DNA from: Terriglobia bacterium
Lineage (GTDB): Bacteria > Acidobacteriota > Terriglobia > Acidiferrales > UBA7541
DNA length: 64,000 bases
Direction: 5' to 3'
NCBI GenBank assembly: GCA_023512135.1
Contig: JAIMAG010000008.1
Coordinates: 43,395-107,394, forward strand
Made by a program: the position numbers and the translations under genes. Shown piece after piece: positions 51,036 to 60,065 of the stretch; the stretch's first letter is position 1, and every line of letters starts with the position of its first letter. The notes below the pieces were generated by a model, which saw nothing but the letters and a program-made list of their open reading frames with translations, was not told the DNA's origin and did not search any database.

Positions 51036-54000
51036 CTACGGCAGCGTCACGATTCGGGAGGCTGCGTTCACAACCAGCACCAACACCAGAAGGCACTGGC
51101 CGGTCGCCTCGCCGCAGCTCAGGATGGCCCGTCGCGGGATTTGGACCTGGCTGTCCGGGGGGATCCTCACGGGATAGTCGAGCTGTTGCAGCTTTTCCGT
51201 AAAGCCGCGCAACACCTCAGCGCCTTCCGCAAACCGCACGGCCTGCAGTCGAGCTCCCCCCGCACCATCCGGAACGAACAGCAGCAAAAAATCTGCGTGC
51301 ACGGTCTGCGGCGGCTCTAGCAGTCGTCCCAGGGCTACGGTGCGCGCTTCGGAAAGCTCGTTGAGGGCTTTCAGGGTCAGTTCCTCCACTTTTCGCTCGT
51401 TGCCTACCAGTGCAAGCAGCCGTTCGCGCGTTTCCGGCAGCGGTTGGGTGGCCACCGCGGCCTGCGCATAGATGCGCACAGCTAGGTCCTTTTTTCCTTG
51501 TTGTTCGTAGATCTGCCCCAGGTGATCGCCCACTTCACCGCGCTGGGTGAGCAGCCAGGCCGCGTGAATGTAGGATTCGGCCCGTTCCAGGTCGCCTTTG
51601 CGGAAGTAGATCCAGCCGAGGGTATCCCAGTACGCTGCCAGTGCCGCCACCTCGATGAACTTCGTGGGCTCCAGGCGGTCGAGGCTCAGGTTGCGCAGAT
51701 TTTCCGTTGCGGCTGCCACGGCCTGTTCGGCGTAGCGCTGCGCACGGTCCAGCTCCAGGTTGTGTACCGCCAGCACATAGGCCACATTGTTCAGCGTGTT
51801 CGGGTGCGGCGAGTCTTCCGTGGCGGCATCGATTTGCTCCAGGGCTTCTTCCCTGCGCCCCAGGTGCAGCAGGGCCTGTCCCAGGCTCACGCGCAGCGCG
51901 GAGAGCAACTGTGGATTTGTGTTCAGCCGGATGGCTTTGTCGAGCACCTCGGCCGCCTCGTCGTACTGTTTCTCTTGCAACAGCAGCATCCCGAGGCTGG
52001 TCAAGGTAGCAGCATCGAGCGGTTTGATCTCGAGCTGTTTCCTGTAGTCTGCAATGGCCGCCTGGTGGTTCCTGAGAATCGAGTGCACCTGCGCTCGGTT
52101 CCGGTACGCTGCTTCGTGATACGGGTTCAGCGCAATCTGCCGGTCGAACGCCTCGAGCGCCATCTGAATCTGGCCCGAATGCAGGTACGCTTCCCCGAGT
52201 TTGTTCCAGGCTTCCGGGTGTTCCGGCTCCAGCTCGACGAGCCGTTTCAGGATGGACACCGCGTCTTTGGAACGGTTTGCCCGCAGGGCCTCCTCGCCGG
52301 CTTCGAACAGCCCGAGAGATGTATTCGGTGGCTGGTCGCTCGACGTGCGCGTGACGGCCAGCGTCTGTCCTTCGTCGGCGCGAACTGCGCGCAAAAAAAC
52401 TTGGTAGTCGCGCATCCGCTCAGCCGGCACCGTGCGCTGCCGTTTCTGCAGATGCCGTTCCGCGATCAGTTTGCGTCCTTCCAGACGGTAGTCGGACCGG
52501 TACGTAGCGTAGTCCCGTTCCAGCCGCACGGGTACCGGCGTGCGGGCAGTGTAGCCTTCGGGGAGTTCGAGTTCGATGCGATACTCCGTCTGGTACGGTG
52601 ACCCCAGTTCGATTTCTTTCGGCGGTGCCCCCGCCTCCGGAAACTCATCGGGAAGGGTCATTTGGGGCAGGGGGAGCTGGAGCTGGGCCGAACGCGCGAA
52701 ACGGTTCAGATACTTGGACTGCGAGAACCGGAATTCCAGCCGCAGCGGCTCAGCCATCTCTTCCAGTGCAGTTACCTGCAGGTCGGCCACCTCTCCCTCC
52801 AATCCGAGGAGGAGGGCCAACGCTTGTGCCAGGTTTTTCCAGTTCGCCTGGGGCAAGCGTCGCAGGGCCTGCCGCAATGGTACTTCGTCTTCCCCGCGAA
52901 ACTGGTATCGCAGGTCCGCCTCGAGCTCGCCTTCGTTTTTGATCGTGCCATACACCTGAATCCGGTGCCATTGCAGAAAAGGTGGATCGGCGGGCGTTTC
53001 GACCAGTCGCGCGGGCTCCCTCCGGGCAATGAGCAACGCTTTCTTTCCGCGCAGGCTGGGCATCAGCAGCCCGAACGGTGCTCCCTCGGTCGTCGTGTCC
53101 AGGTACTCCGTCCGGCCATCGAGCGTCACGGCGCTGACCAGGTGATTGAACTGTCGCGGCGACGGCACTTCCGGATCGAGTGTGCGTTCGGAATGAATCA
53201 GCACCGGCACAACCTCGATTCCCACCGCCTCGGCCAGCGCGGCGAGCAGCGTGTGCTTGTCCTTGCAGTCTCCGTACCGGTTCGCCAGCACCTGTTCGGC
53301 TTTGTGCGGCCGGTAGTGGCCGACCCCGAACGACAGGCTGACGTAGCGGATCTTTTGATTTACGAATTTGTACAGCGCCTCGAGTTTTTCCCGCGGCGTC
53401 TTCCGGTCCCGGGTGAGTGCCTCTGCCTGGGCCCGGATGGTTTCGGTCACGGCGCGCTGTTCGCGCTCGAGCGCCCCATACCACCGCCCGATTTCTTCCC
53501 AGCTCGTAAAAGTGGAAAGCTGGATATCAGCCAATTTGTCCTTCTCTTCTTCGTTCTCCTGCTCTTTTTTCTTCTCCGCTTCCGCAGGCTCGGCTTCCGG
53601 CCGCGGGTGCGTCTGATGCCAGCGGTATATCCGTCGTCCGGCAGCCTCGCGCACTTCGGGTTGGAAAGCGACAGCCGTTTTCAGGTGGACGGGCCGGTCG
53701 GCGGGCAGGTCGATCTCCAGTATCTCTTCCAGGATCATCGTCGCGGGAAGAAAGCTGTGTTCGAACCAGAAATGGCCGGGCACGAGCGGCGTGTGTGTTT
53801 CCAGGCGGAAGCGGTAGACGAGCGTGTCCCCCACTTGGAGCGTGGGCACGGTCACGTGCCGCTGGCGCCAGTCGGTATAGATGGGGGCTTCCCGCGACAC
53901 CGGAGCGGTCAGCTCCTGCATCGCCGAGGGCTCGACCGTCACCACCTCACCGTCCGCTTTCTGCACGCGCAGAAAATCCAGCTCGAATCGCTCGGTTTCC

Positions 54001-54254
54001 GCTGCGTATTCGAAGATCAGTTGGCCGAACTGTCCGATGGCGGCCTGGGTCAGCAGGCGCACCCGTATCTCCTGCGTCAGGTGGTAGAGTCCGTCATTTT
54101 CGAATCGCAGGTAGGCGTACCTTTTTTCGATGAGAAATGCCTGCTCGGTGGTCGCGGGTTGCGGGGCGGGCTCTTGCTGGGCGCACAACGAGGCCGCCCC
54201 CAACAGAACCAGAAAGGCAAGCTCCTGAATCCGGCGCACGAACAGCACAGGCAC
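51036..54254 (-). CDS. DUF3857/transglutaminase-core protein with TPR tail
   Basis: A secreted or periplasmic protein of 1072 residues. A signal peptide (FLVLLGAASLCAQQ) is followed by DUF3857 (about residues 30-270) and a transglutaminase-like core with Cys330 in YGDCKDKHTLLAAL, His in QFNHLVSAV and Asp in YLDTTTEG, the expected catalytic triad. A Lys/Glu-rich insert (KKKEQENEEEKDK) lies before it. The second half, about residues 650-950, carries TPR repeats (AWNKLGEAYLHSGQIQMALEAF and others). Such proteins are common in Acidobacteriota and Bacteroidota; the reaction, protease or cross-linker, is unknown. It has its own strong promoter. Confidence 0.88.
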   Translation of the reverse strand: MPVLFVRRIQELAFLVLLGAASLCAQQEPAPQPATTEQAFLIEKRYAYLRFENDGLYHLTQEIRVRLLTQAAIGQFGQLIFEYAAETERFELDFLRVQKADGEVVTVEPSAMQELTAPVSREAPIYTDWRQRHVTVPTLQVGDTLVYRFRLETHTPLVPGHFWFEHSFLPATMILEEILEIDLPADRPVHLKTAVAFQPEVREAAGRRIYRWHQTHPRPEAEPAEAEKKKEQENEEEKDKLADIQLSTFTSWEEIGRWYGALEREQRAVTETIRAQAEALTRDRKTPREKLEALYKFVNQKIRYVSLSFGVGHYRPHKAEQVLANRYGDCKDKHTLLAALAEAVGIEVVPVLIHSERTLDPEVPSPRQFNHLVSAVTLDGRTEYLDTTTEGAPFGLLMPSLRGKKALLIARREPARLVETPADPPFLQWHRIQVYGTIKNEGELEADLRYQFRGEDEVPLRQALRRLPQANWKNLAQALALLLGLEGEVADLQVTALEEMAEPLRLEFRFSQSKYLNRFARSAQLQLPLPQMTLPDEFPEAGAPPKEIELGSPYQTEYRIELELPEGYTARTPVPVRLERDYATYRSDYRLEGRKLIAERHLQKRQRTVPAERMRDYQVFLRAVRADEGQTLAVTRTSSDQPPNTSLGLFEAGEEALRANRSKDAVSILKRLVELEPEHPEAWNKLGEAYLHSGQIQMALEAFDRQIALNPYHEAAYRNRAQVHSILRNHQAAIADYRKQLEIKPLDAATLTSLGMLLLQEKQYDEAAEVLDKAIRLNTNPQLLSALRVSLGQALLHLGRREEALEQIDAATEDSPHPNTLNNVAYVLAVHNLELDRAQRYAEQAVAAATENLRNLSLDRLEPTKFIEVAALAAYWDTLGWIYFRKGDLERAESYIHAAWLLTQRGEVGDHLGQIYEQQGKKDLAVRIYAQAAVATQPLPETRERLLALVGNERKVEELTLKALNELSEARTVALGRLLEPPQTVHADFLLLFVPDGAGGARLQAVRFAEGAEVLRGFTEKLQQLDYPVRIPPDSQVQIPRRAILSCGEATGQCLLVLVLVVNAASRIVTLP

Positions 54255-54277
54255 ACGGGCCTCTGAGATGTGGTAGC

Positions 54278-54306
54278 AGTCTAGAAAGGATTGCTTGAAC
54301 CGTCAA
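54278..54306 (-). promoter_or_regulatory. Promoter of the DUF3857 gene
   Basis: On the minus strand TTGACG (54306-54301) and TAGACT (54283-54278) are 17 bases apart. The leader would be only about 17 bases, with AGAGG just before the GTG. A second TTGACA lies further upstream (near 54371-54376). Confidence 0.7.
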
Positions 54307-54521
54307 GATCGGGCAGGGTTGCCCGCCAGACAAACCGCTCCTTCGGCCCTTCGTTTTTTTCTCGCGAAATGTCAAGAATATGATATTAGTAAATAGCGCG
54401 CTCAGGGCATGGCGGTCGGTCGGCCCCAGGCCTTGCCGTGGTGCTCCCCCCGCGCCCACGGTCACCGGACAAGTTCAGGAGCCGGAGTTATGCGATGCAC
54501 CTCGCTGTGTTCGAGTCTGTT

Positions 54522-54613
54522 CCGGTGTTCGGACGGACCGGGAGCGACGCGAGCCGAAATCCTCGGCTCTAGTCCCCCGCTGCTTCGGCGGGTCAAACCG
54601 GAGAGTACGGTTT
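54522..54613 (+). promoter_or_regulatory. Hairpin-rich leader of the LuxR-type regulator gene
   Basis: Four hairpins lie in a row: CCGGT/ACCGG (54522-54541), GAGCCGA/TCGGCTC (54551-54569), CCCGC/GCGGG (54576-54592) and AAACCG/CGGTTT (54595-54613). The last stem ends at the base before the ATG, and its loop and stem contain GGAG, the only purine-rich candidate for ribosome binding. It therefore looks able to block translation when folded. I know no riboswitch with this layout. The remaining upstream part, 54307-54521, holds no gene I can support. Confidence 0.55.
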
Positions 54614-55363
54614 ATGCCCAGTCCCCCGCACGTGCCGGGTACGATCCGCATCTTTTTGCTCGGCGATCACGCCGTGATTCGCCGCGCGCTGCGTCTGCTC
54701 ATTGAGTCTCAGCGTCACCTCCGGGTAATCGGAGAAGCCCCCTGTGCGGATGCTCTGGCCGCGGTGCGCCTGTGTCCGGATGTCCTGCTGGTCGACTGCG
54801 AGCCCGCCCTCCATCCCTCGAACGAGCTTTTGCCGTGCCTGTTGGCGGCAGCCCCGCGTCTCCGCGTGCTGGTCCTGACGGGCGAGCACGGCCCTGATTT
54901 CCACTCGAGCCTGCTCCGCGCGGGCGCTGCCGGTGTCGTCCGCAAAGACGACCCGCCCGAAATCCTTCTCAAAGCCATCCAGAAAGTCCATCAGGGTGAA
55001 ATCTGGCTCGACCGCGCCACCGTCTCCCGCGTGCTCGACCAGACTTTGCGACCGCACCACAGAACTACGGAGGCCGGCACCGAACCGTGGAAGTGTCTGA
55101 CAGAACGCGAACGCGAAATTGTTTCGCTGGTGGGCGAAGCCCTGAACAACAAACAGATTGCCCGCCGCCTCTTGATCAGTCATGCCACCGTGCGCCATCA
55201 TCTGACCTCGATCTTCGGGAAACTCGGCCTCTCCAATCGGCTTGAACTGCTCCGCTACGCGTTGCATCACGGGTTGGTGGGAAAAGAGTCTGCTGCGGAC
55301 GCGATCCGCCATCGGCAGGAACCGCTTCGTTCGCGCGTGCCCGCAGGCCGGAGGCAGAGCTGA
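54614..55363 (+). CDS. NarL/LuxR-family response regulator
   Basis: A 249-residue transcription factor. The receiver runs from IRIFLLGDHAVIRRALRLLIES with Asp in LLVDCEP as phospho-acceptor, then LVLTGEHG and a C-terminal VRKDDPP, in which the usual Lys is retained. The DNA-binding domain is LuxR type: LTEREREIVSLVGEALNNKQIARRLLISHATVRHHLTSIFGKL. A basic tail follows. I start at ATG 54614, right after the leader hairpins, since the region before it resembles no protein. No histidine kinase is adjacent. It lies upstream of the copper-oxidase operon, 247 bases away, and could control it; that link is by position only. Confidence 0.9.
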   Translation: MPSPPHVPGTIRIFLLGDHAVIRRALRLLIESQRHLRVIGEAPCADALAAVRLCPDVLLVDCEPALHPSNELLPCLLAAAPRLRVLVLTGEHGPDFHSSLLRAGAAGVVRKDDPPEILLKAIQKVHQGEIWLDRATVSRVLDQTLRPHHRTTEAGTEPWKCLTEREREIVSLVGEALNNKQIARRLLISHATVRHHLTSIFGKLGLSNRLELLRYALHHGLVGKESAADAIRHRQEPLRSRVPAGRRQS

Positions 55364-55610
55364 GCGGCTGCACCAAGCTCACGCCAGCAACGTCCGTATT
55401 TTCTGCAGAGACTGGAACAACTGTCCAATCCCCCTGGGCGCTGTGGCCTAACCCGGACCCTGTGAAAATTTGGCGTTGTGTCGGATGCAGTTTTCGCCGC
55501 CTGTCTGATGCGCGCTGGGGAATCTGTGATTAGGCTGCCTGCCGTTGCCCGACCAAGTTTCCTAGGAGTGTGCAGCGCGCGGGCCGGATGGGGCCCAAAG
55601 GAGCAGCGTC

Positions 55611-57455
55611 ATGAGGATTCTCAAATACCGGGAACCAAAACTGGTACGAATCGCCCGAAAGAATCGGCAGGAAATTGTCCGGGCTGGACTGACGCGGCGA
55701 GAATTGTTCCGTCTCGGCCTGCTGACCAGCGCCGGTCTGCTCGTCCCGATTCGGGGGCTCAGTGCCCGTGCGAGTTGCACCGAAGGTTGCGAGCTGGGCT
55801 GTAGTCCGCCGACAACACCGTTCGTCGAGCCGCTGCCGGTTATGCCGGTCCTGAAGGAGGTTCCGGAATCTTCTCTGGTGCCCGCGCCCACCACGAATCC
55901 CAATACCGCCATCAATCCGAACACGGGTCTTCCGTTCGAAGGACGAGTAGAGCCGCACCAGTTCCGCGACCGCTTCCCACCCGTCAAGTTTTTTGAAACG
56001 CGCATGGTGCGCGCAAACCTGCGCATCGCCCGTGATGGCGAGCTGCCGCTACAACCCTTGTGGGCCTTTACGGATCCGGTGGACGGTCCCAGTGTTCCAG
56101 GACCGACGATTGTCAGTCGCTACGGGGAACCCATCCTGATCCGGCGCCACAATGATCTGCCTCCGCTGGCCGAAAATGGCGGCTTCGGCAAGCCCTCCGT
56201 TTCGACTCACCTGCACAATTTCCATTCCGCTCCGGAAAGCGACGGTGGCCCCTGCCGCTTCTTTGAGCGCGGCCAGTATTACGACTATCACCACACGATG
56301 GCCAATGCCGGTTTCAACACGCCGGAGTTCAGCGCCACCGATGGAGATATCCGCGAATCGCTCAGCACGCTCTGGTACCACGATCACCGGCTCGATTTCA
56401 CGGCTCCGAATGTCTACAAGGGTCTGGCTGGCTTCCACCTGGTGTTCAACGAATTCGATACCGGGAACGAAAACACGGGCTTCCGCCTGCCTTCGTTTCC
56501 CGAGTTCGATATCCCGCTGTTTCTCGCCGACAAACTGATTGATCCCGAGACGGGGCTGATCTGCTTCGATCTGTTCAACTTCGATGGCCTGGTGGGCGAC
56601 AAGTTCACCGTAAACGGCATGATCCAGCCTTTCCTGGAGGTGCGCAAGCGCCGCTACCGCTTCCGCATTCTCGACGGCGGTCCTGCGCGCTTCTATCAGC
56701 TCTTCCTGACCGACTTGGATCGTCCGAATCAGCAGATTCCGTTCTGGATTATCTCCAACGACGGCAACCTGCTGCCCAAACCCATCCAGGCCACCAGTGT
56801 GCGGATTGGTGTGGCCGAACGCTTCGACATCATCGTGGACTTCTCGCAGATTCCGAACAATCCGTCCCGCATCTACCTGGAAAACCGTCTCCGCCAGGAT
56901 GACGGTCGGGGCCCGGACAACGAGATCCTGCCGGCGGGACAGGGCAATCTCCTGCTGGAGTTCCGCATCGGCGAGCCGGCCCCGGACAACAGCGTCGATC
57001 CCGCCACGCTGCCCACCTTCTACGAGGTGCCGGTGATCAACCCGGCTGATTCCCGCATCACCCGCACGTTCGAGTTCGAACGCAAGAACGGACAGTGGGC
57101 CATCAACGATAAATTCGCCAACTGTGAAGACATCCGCTTCCGCGTCCGGCGCAACAGTGTCGAACGGTGGCGCCTGCGCAACAGTTCCGGTGGCTGGGCA
57201 CACCCGATCCACATCCACCTGGAAGAGTTCCAGCTTCAGAAAATCAACGGCGTCGCGGTACGACCCGGCCAGCTGGATTTCGCGCGGAAAGACGTGGTCC
57301 GTCTCGAAGCCAATACGGAAGTCGAGCTGCTGATGCGGTTCCGCGACTTCTTGGGAGACTACCCGATGCACTGCCACAACACCATCCACGAAGACCATGC
57401 CATGCTCCTGTTGTTTGCCGTGGATGAAGTGGGCGATAACAAAACGAAACCCTAG
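55611..57455 (+). CDS. Multicopper oxidase, CotA/bilirubin-oxidase-like, Tat-exported
   Basis: A 614-residue oxidase that couples one-electron oxidation of a substrate to reduction of O2 to water. A twin-arginine signal (TRRELFRLGLLTSAGLLVP) directs folded export. All four copper motifs are intact: HLH at residues 200-202, HDH at 257-259, HPIHIH at 531-536 and HCHNTIHEDHAM with type 1 ligands His531, Cys588, His593 and axial Met598. The HLHN...SDG pattern resembles CotA and bilirubin oxidase. AAAGGAG precedes the ATG. A Sco protein and a propeller protein follow 30 bases on and by overlap, so they are one operon. Substrate, metal ion or organic, is unknown. Confidence 0.93.
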   Translation: MRILKYREPKLVRIARKNRQEIVRAGLTRRELFRLGLLTSAGLLVPIRGLSARASCTEGCELGCSPPTTPFVEPLPVMPVLKEVPESSLVPAPTTNPNTAINPNTGLPFEGRVEPHQFRDRFPPVKFFETRMVRANLRIARDGELPLQPLWAFTDPVDGPSVPGPTIVSRYGEPILIRRHNDLPPLAENGGFGKPSVSTHLHNFHSAPESDGGPCRFFERGQYYDYHHTMANAGFNTPEFSATDGDIRESLSTLWYHDHRLDFTAPNVYKGLAGFHLVFNEFDTGNENTGFRLPSFPEFDIPLFLADKLIDPETGLICFDLFNFDGLVGDKFTVNGMIQPFLEVRKRRYRFRILDGGPARFYQLFLTDLDRPNQQIPFWIISNDGNLLPKPIQATSVRIGVAERFDIIVDFSQIPNNPSRIYLENRLRQDDGRGPDNEILPAGQGNLLLEFRIGEPAPDNSVDPATLPTFYEVPVINPADSRITRTFEFERKNGQWAINDKFANCEDIRFRVRRNSVERWRLRNSSGGWAHPIHIHLEEFQLQKINGVAVRPGQLDFARKDVVRLEANTEVELLMRFRDFLGDYPMHCHNTIHEDHAMLLLFAVDEVGDNKTKP

Positions 57456-57485
57456 CTGGTCGTCCGGTTTCGCGAAAGGAGAACC

Positions 57486-58187
57486 ATGGCGATGAACGTT
57501 TTCACCCGCAGAGACTGGTTGCGAACGCTCGGTTGGACCTCGCTGGCGGGCGGTGTGGCCGCACGCTCGTTCGCATGGCCGCAGACCACCCCCAGGCGTT
57601 GGAAGAACATTCCGGCTCGCGATCGTATCCGTGCGCGTATCCCGAATGTCGAAGTGATTGCCCATACGGGCCAGCAGTTCCGCTTCTTCGATGACCTGAT
57701 TTACGGTAAACGCGTGATCATCAACTTCATGTACGCACAATGCGAAGGGATCTGCGTCCCCGTGACCCAGAATCTGGTGAAAGTGCAGGAGCTGCTGCGC
57801 GACCGCGTGGGCAAGGACCTGTTCTTCTACTCGATTACCTTGAAACCGGATCAGGACGACGTGGCCGCTCTTCGCCACTACGCCGAAATGAACGGCGTCG
57901 GCCCCGGCTGGCTGTTCCTCACCGGACGCCCCGAAGACATGGAAGCGCTCCGCGTCGCACTCGGCTTCACCGACCCCGATCCGGTTCGCGATGCGGACAA
58001 GTCGAATCACATCGGCAACCTGTTGTTGGGCAATGAACCTGAGCTGAGCTGGTGTGCCGGCCCGGGCCAGCTCGACCCGGAATATCTGGTGCGGATGATA
58101 CTTTGGAATCTCTACGATGTTCCGCGCCATGAGCTGGAAAACCGCTTGCTGGCCGAAAAGATGCTTTCTAAAGGAGAACCGCAATGA
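57486..58187 (+). CDS. SCO1/SenC-family copper chaperone, Tat signal
   Basis: A thioredoxin-fold protein of 233 residues that binds copper and delivers it to copper enzymes. The signal region TRRDWLRTLGWTSLAGG has a twin-arginine motif. The copper site is complete: Cys86 and Cys90 in CEGIC, plus His175 in SNHIGNLL. FFYSITLKPDQDDVAALRHYAE is the typical Sco middle. AAGGAG lies before the ATG. It sits 30 bases after the multicopper oxidase, the likely client, since no cytochrome oxidase genes are in the window. It overlaps the next gene by four bases. Confidence 0.93.
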   Translation: MAMNVFTRRDWLRTLGWTSLAGGVAARSFAWPQTTPRRWKNIPARDRIRARIPNVEVIAHTGQQFRFFDDLIYGKRVIINFMYAQCEGICVPVTQNLVKVQELLRDRVGKDLFFYSITLKPDQDDVAALRHYAEMNGVGPGWLFLTGRPEDMEALRVALGFTDPDPVRDADKSNHIGNLLLGNEPELSWCAGPGQLDPEYLVRMILWNLYDVPRHELENRLLAEKMLSKGEPQ

Positions 58188-59143
58188 AGCTTGGTGCTCG
58201 ATTCTTCTACTGGATGCCGGCGGTTGTGCTGCTGGCCGGTGCCACGTTGGCCGTGGCTGTGTTGACAGCGCAATCTTCTGTGCAGACGCAGCTCGGCGCC
58301 ATCGCTGTTGGCGAAGGCCCTGAGGCGATTGCCTTCGACGGCACCCACATCTGGGTCGCGAATCAGTTCAGCGATACGGTCACCAAGATCCGTGCCGCGG
58401 ATGCTGCCGTGGTCGGCACCTTTGCGGTGGGCCGCCAGCCACTCGCCGTGCTCGCTGCGGCCCAGGCCATCTGGGTAGCCAACTATGCGAGCAATTCCGT
58501 CGCGCGCTTGGATCCTGCGACCGGAGCCGTTCTCGCGAGCTATCCGGTCGGCAGCGGACCCGGTGGGCTGGCCTTCGATGGCACGCACATCTGGGTGGCC
58601 AATCGCGCGGCCAACACCGTCTCGAAACTTCGGGCCAGCGATGGCTACCTGGCCGGCGAATTCAAGGTTGGCCTGCGTCCGGTCGCCCTGCTCTTTGATG
58701 GCTCCTCCATCTGGGTTTCGAACAACGAAAGTGACACGGTCATGAAACTTCGCCTCAGCGACGGCCTCGTCCTGGGTACCTACCCCGTCGGTGACGGCCC
58801 CTTTGGTCTCGCCTTTGACAAAACGCACATCTGGGTGGCCAATTTCTTCAGTCAGAGCGTTACGAAGCTCCGCGCCAGCGATGGTGCTCACATGGGCAAG
58901 TTTTCAGTCGGCGACGGCCCGGCCGGAGTGGCCTTTGACGGCGCCTCGATCTGGGTCAGCAACAACGGCAGTGATAACGTGATGCGCCTGAACCCTTCCG
59001 ATGGTGCCATCTTGGCTACCTTTGCGGTCGGAAATGGCCCCTTTGGGATTGCCTTTGACGGTTTCAACCTCTGGGTAGCCAACGCCGGCAGCAACACGGT
59101 TTCCACTACCGCGCTGCCGACACAGTCTCTGGCAACCGACTGA
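58184..59143 (+). CDS. Secreted seven-bladed beta-propeller (YncE/YVTN-like)
   Basis: A 319-residue secreted protein. A signal peptide (MPAVVLLAGATLAVAVL) precedes seven repeats of about 41-42 residues, each with GP-x-x-(I/L)AFDG followed by IWVANxxSxTV or IWVSNN. The count of seven is that of one full propeller. Such domains bind proteins, quinone cofactors or polysaccharide; no cysteine or metal motif is obvious. The start overlaps the Sco stop (ATGA), so the two are coupled. A role in docking the oxidase substrate or holding the copper proteins at the surface is inference. Confidence 0.88.
   Translation: MKLGARFFYWMPAVVLLAGATLAVAVLTAQSSVQTQLGAIAVGEGPEAIAFDGTHIWVANQFSDTVTKIRAADAAVVGTFAVGRQPLAVLAAAQAIWVANYASNSVARLDPATGAVLASYPVGSGPGGLAFDGTHIWVANRAANTVSKLRASDGYLAGEFKVGLRPVALLFDGSSIWVSNNESDTVMKLRLSDGLVLGTYPVGDGPFGLAFDKTHIWVANFFSQSVTKLRASDGAHMGKFSVGDGPAGVAFDGASIWVSNNGSDNVMRLNPSDGAILATFAVGNGPFGIAFDGFNLWVANAGSNTVSTTALPTQSLATD
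58310..59110 (+). repeat. Seven tandem coding repeats of the propeller
   Basis: Each unit spans about 123-126 bases, encoding one blade. DNA-level identity is patchy; blades 4 and 6 (IWVSNN) and blades 1, 3 and 5 (HIWVAN) are most alike, suggesting stepwise duplication. Confidence 0.7.
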
Positions 59144-59189
59144 AAATTTCTATAAGTTATTTATTTTCAATAAAATGTAATTTCCTATT

Positions 59190-59231
59190 CCTGCCCGGCA
59201 CGACTTTCCAGGTCGATTCAGAACGGGCAGG
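59190..59231. other. Two-tier stem-loop in AT-rich gap
   Basis: CCTGCCCG (59190-59197) pairs perfectly with CGGGCAGG (59224-59231), and inside it CGAC (59201-59204) pairs with GTCG (59212-59215). It follows an AT-rich segment (59144-59189). It lies 47 bases past the propeller stop and lacks a T-run; it may still end or stabilise that transcript. Confidence 0.45.
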
Positions 59232-59344
59232 TAGTGACACAGCCTGTTCGTTGGGCCATGTTTTTGCATTGCATTTGGTGGTTGCACGAACTCAGAGGAG
59301 AATGTCAGGCGAAAGTTTTTCCACGGCCCTGCGTGCGAATCGAT

Positions 59345-59373
59345 TTGACAACATAGGTTTATCTCCGTATACT
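59345..59373 (+). promoter_or_regulatory. Promoter of the str operon
   Basis: A perfect TTGACA (59345-59350) and TATACT (59368-59373) are 17 bases apart, the strongest promoter match in the window. It fits the high demand for S12, S7, EF-G and EF-Tu. Confidence 0.9.
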
Positions 59374-59673
59374 TTGCATTTTGTCAGGGGATTTTTGCCC
59401 TGCTGTGAAAGGGAAGGTCTCCCGCCTCGGAACAGGGAACGAAGGAACGGGGCGGCGAGAGCGGCCGGAATGGGGCGCCAGCCCCGCAAAGCCGAGTAAA
59501 CCCTCTCCGCCCTGATCAGCCTCGAAGCTTCGGGGTTGCGGGCTGGGGTTTCTGGTGGGTTCCTCCGGGGTCGCCACTGACCCTTTCAGTTTGTCATCCT
59601 TCACCAGCCTGTGTCTGGTCGTTGTGCGGCCAGGCGCAGCGGCGCGGAGTGTCGCGTCAGTTGGAGGAGTTGC
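59374..59673 (+). promoter_or_regulatory. Long leader of the str operon
   Basis: About 290 bases of transcript precede rpsL, long for this operon. Small hairpins include GGGGC-GCCA-GCCCC (near 59474-59487) and CCTCGAAGCTTCGGGG (59521-59536). I recognise no catalogued ribosomal leader. No upstream small gene was convincing. Confidence 0.4.
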
Positions 59674-60054
59674 GTGCCGACGTTTGCCCAACTGGTTTCA
59701 AAAGGGCGCGAACAGATTCGCGCCAAGACGAAGTCGCCGGCGTTGCAAGGTTCGCCCCAACGCCGGGGTGTTTGTATTCGCGTCTACACGCAGACGCCGA
59801 AAAAGCCGAACTCGGCACTCCGTAAAGTGGCGCGGGTCCGCCTGACGAACGGGATCGAGGTGACCAGTTACATCCCGGGCATTGGCCACAACCTGCAGGA
59901 GCACTCCATTGTGCTCGTGCGCGGCGGCCGCGTGAAAGATTTGCCCGGGGTGCGCTATCACATCGTGCGCGGCACTCTGGATGCCGCCGGCGTGGAAAAT
60001 CGCAAGCAGGGCCGCTCGAAGTACGGCGCCAAGCGGCCGAAAGCTGCGAAGTAG
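59674..60054 (+). CDS. rpsL: 30S ribosomal protein uS12
   Basis: Small-subunit protein S12, at the decoding site. The 126-residue product begins [14 protein letters not shown] and has the highly conserved [19 protein letters not shown], in which streptomycin-resistance changes occur, and [20 protein letters not shown] (59663-59669) lies four bases before GTG 59674, which decides this start. At the usual resistance positions Lys residues (PKKPNS) are wild type. rpsG follows 11 bases on. Confidence 0.97.
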   Translation: MPTFAQLVSKGREQIRAKTKSPALQGSPQRRGVCIRVYTQTPKKPNSALRKVARVRLTNGIEVTSYIPGIGHNLQEHSIVLVRGGRVKDLPGVRYHIVRGTLDAAGVENRKQGRSKYGAKRPKAAK

Positions 60055-60065
60055 GAGCCTGAACG

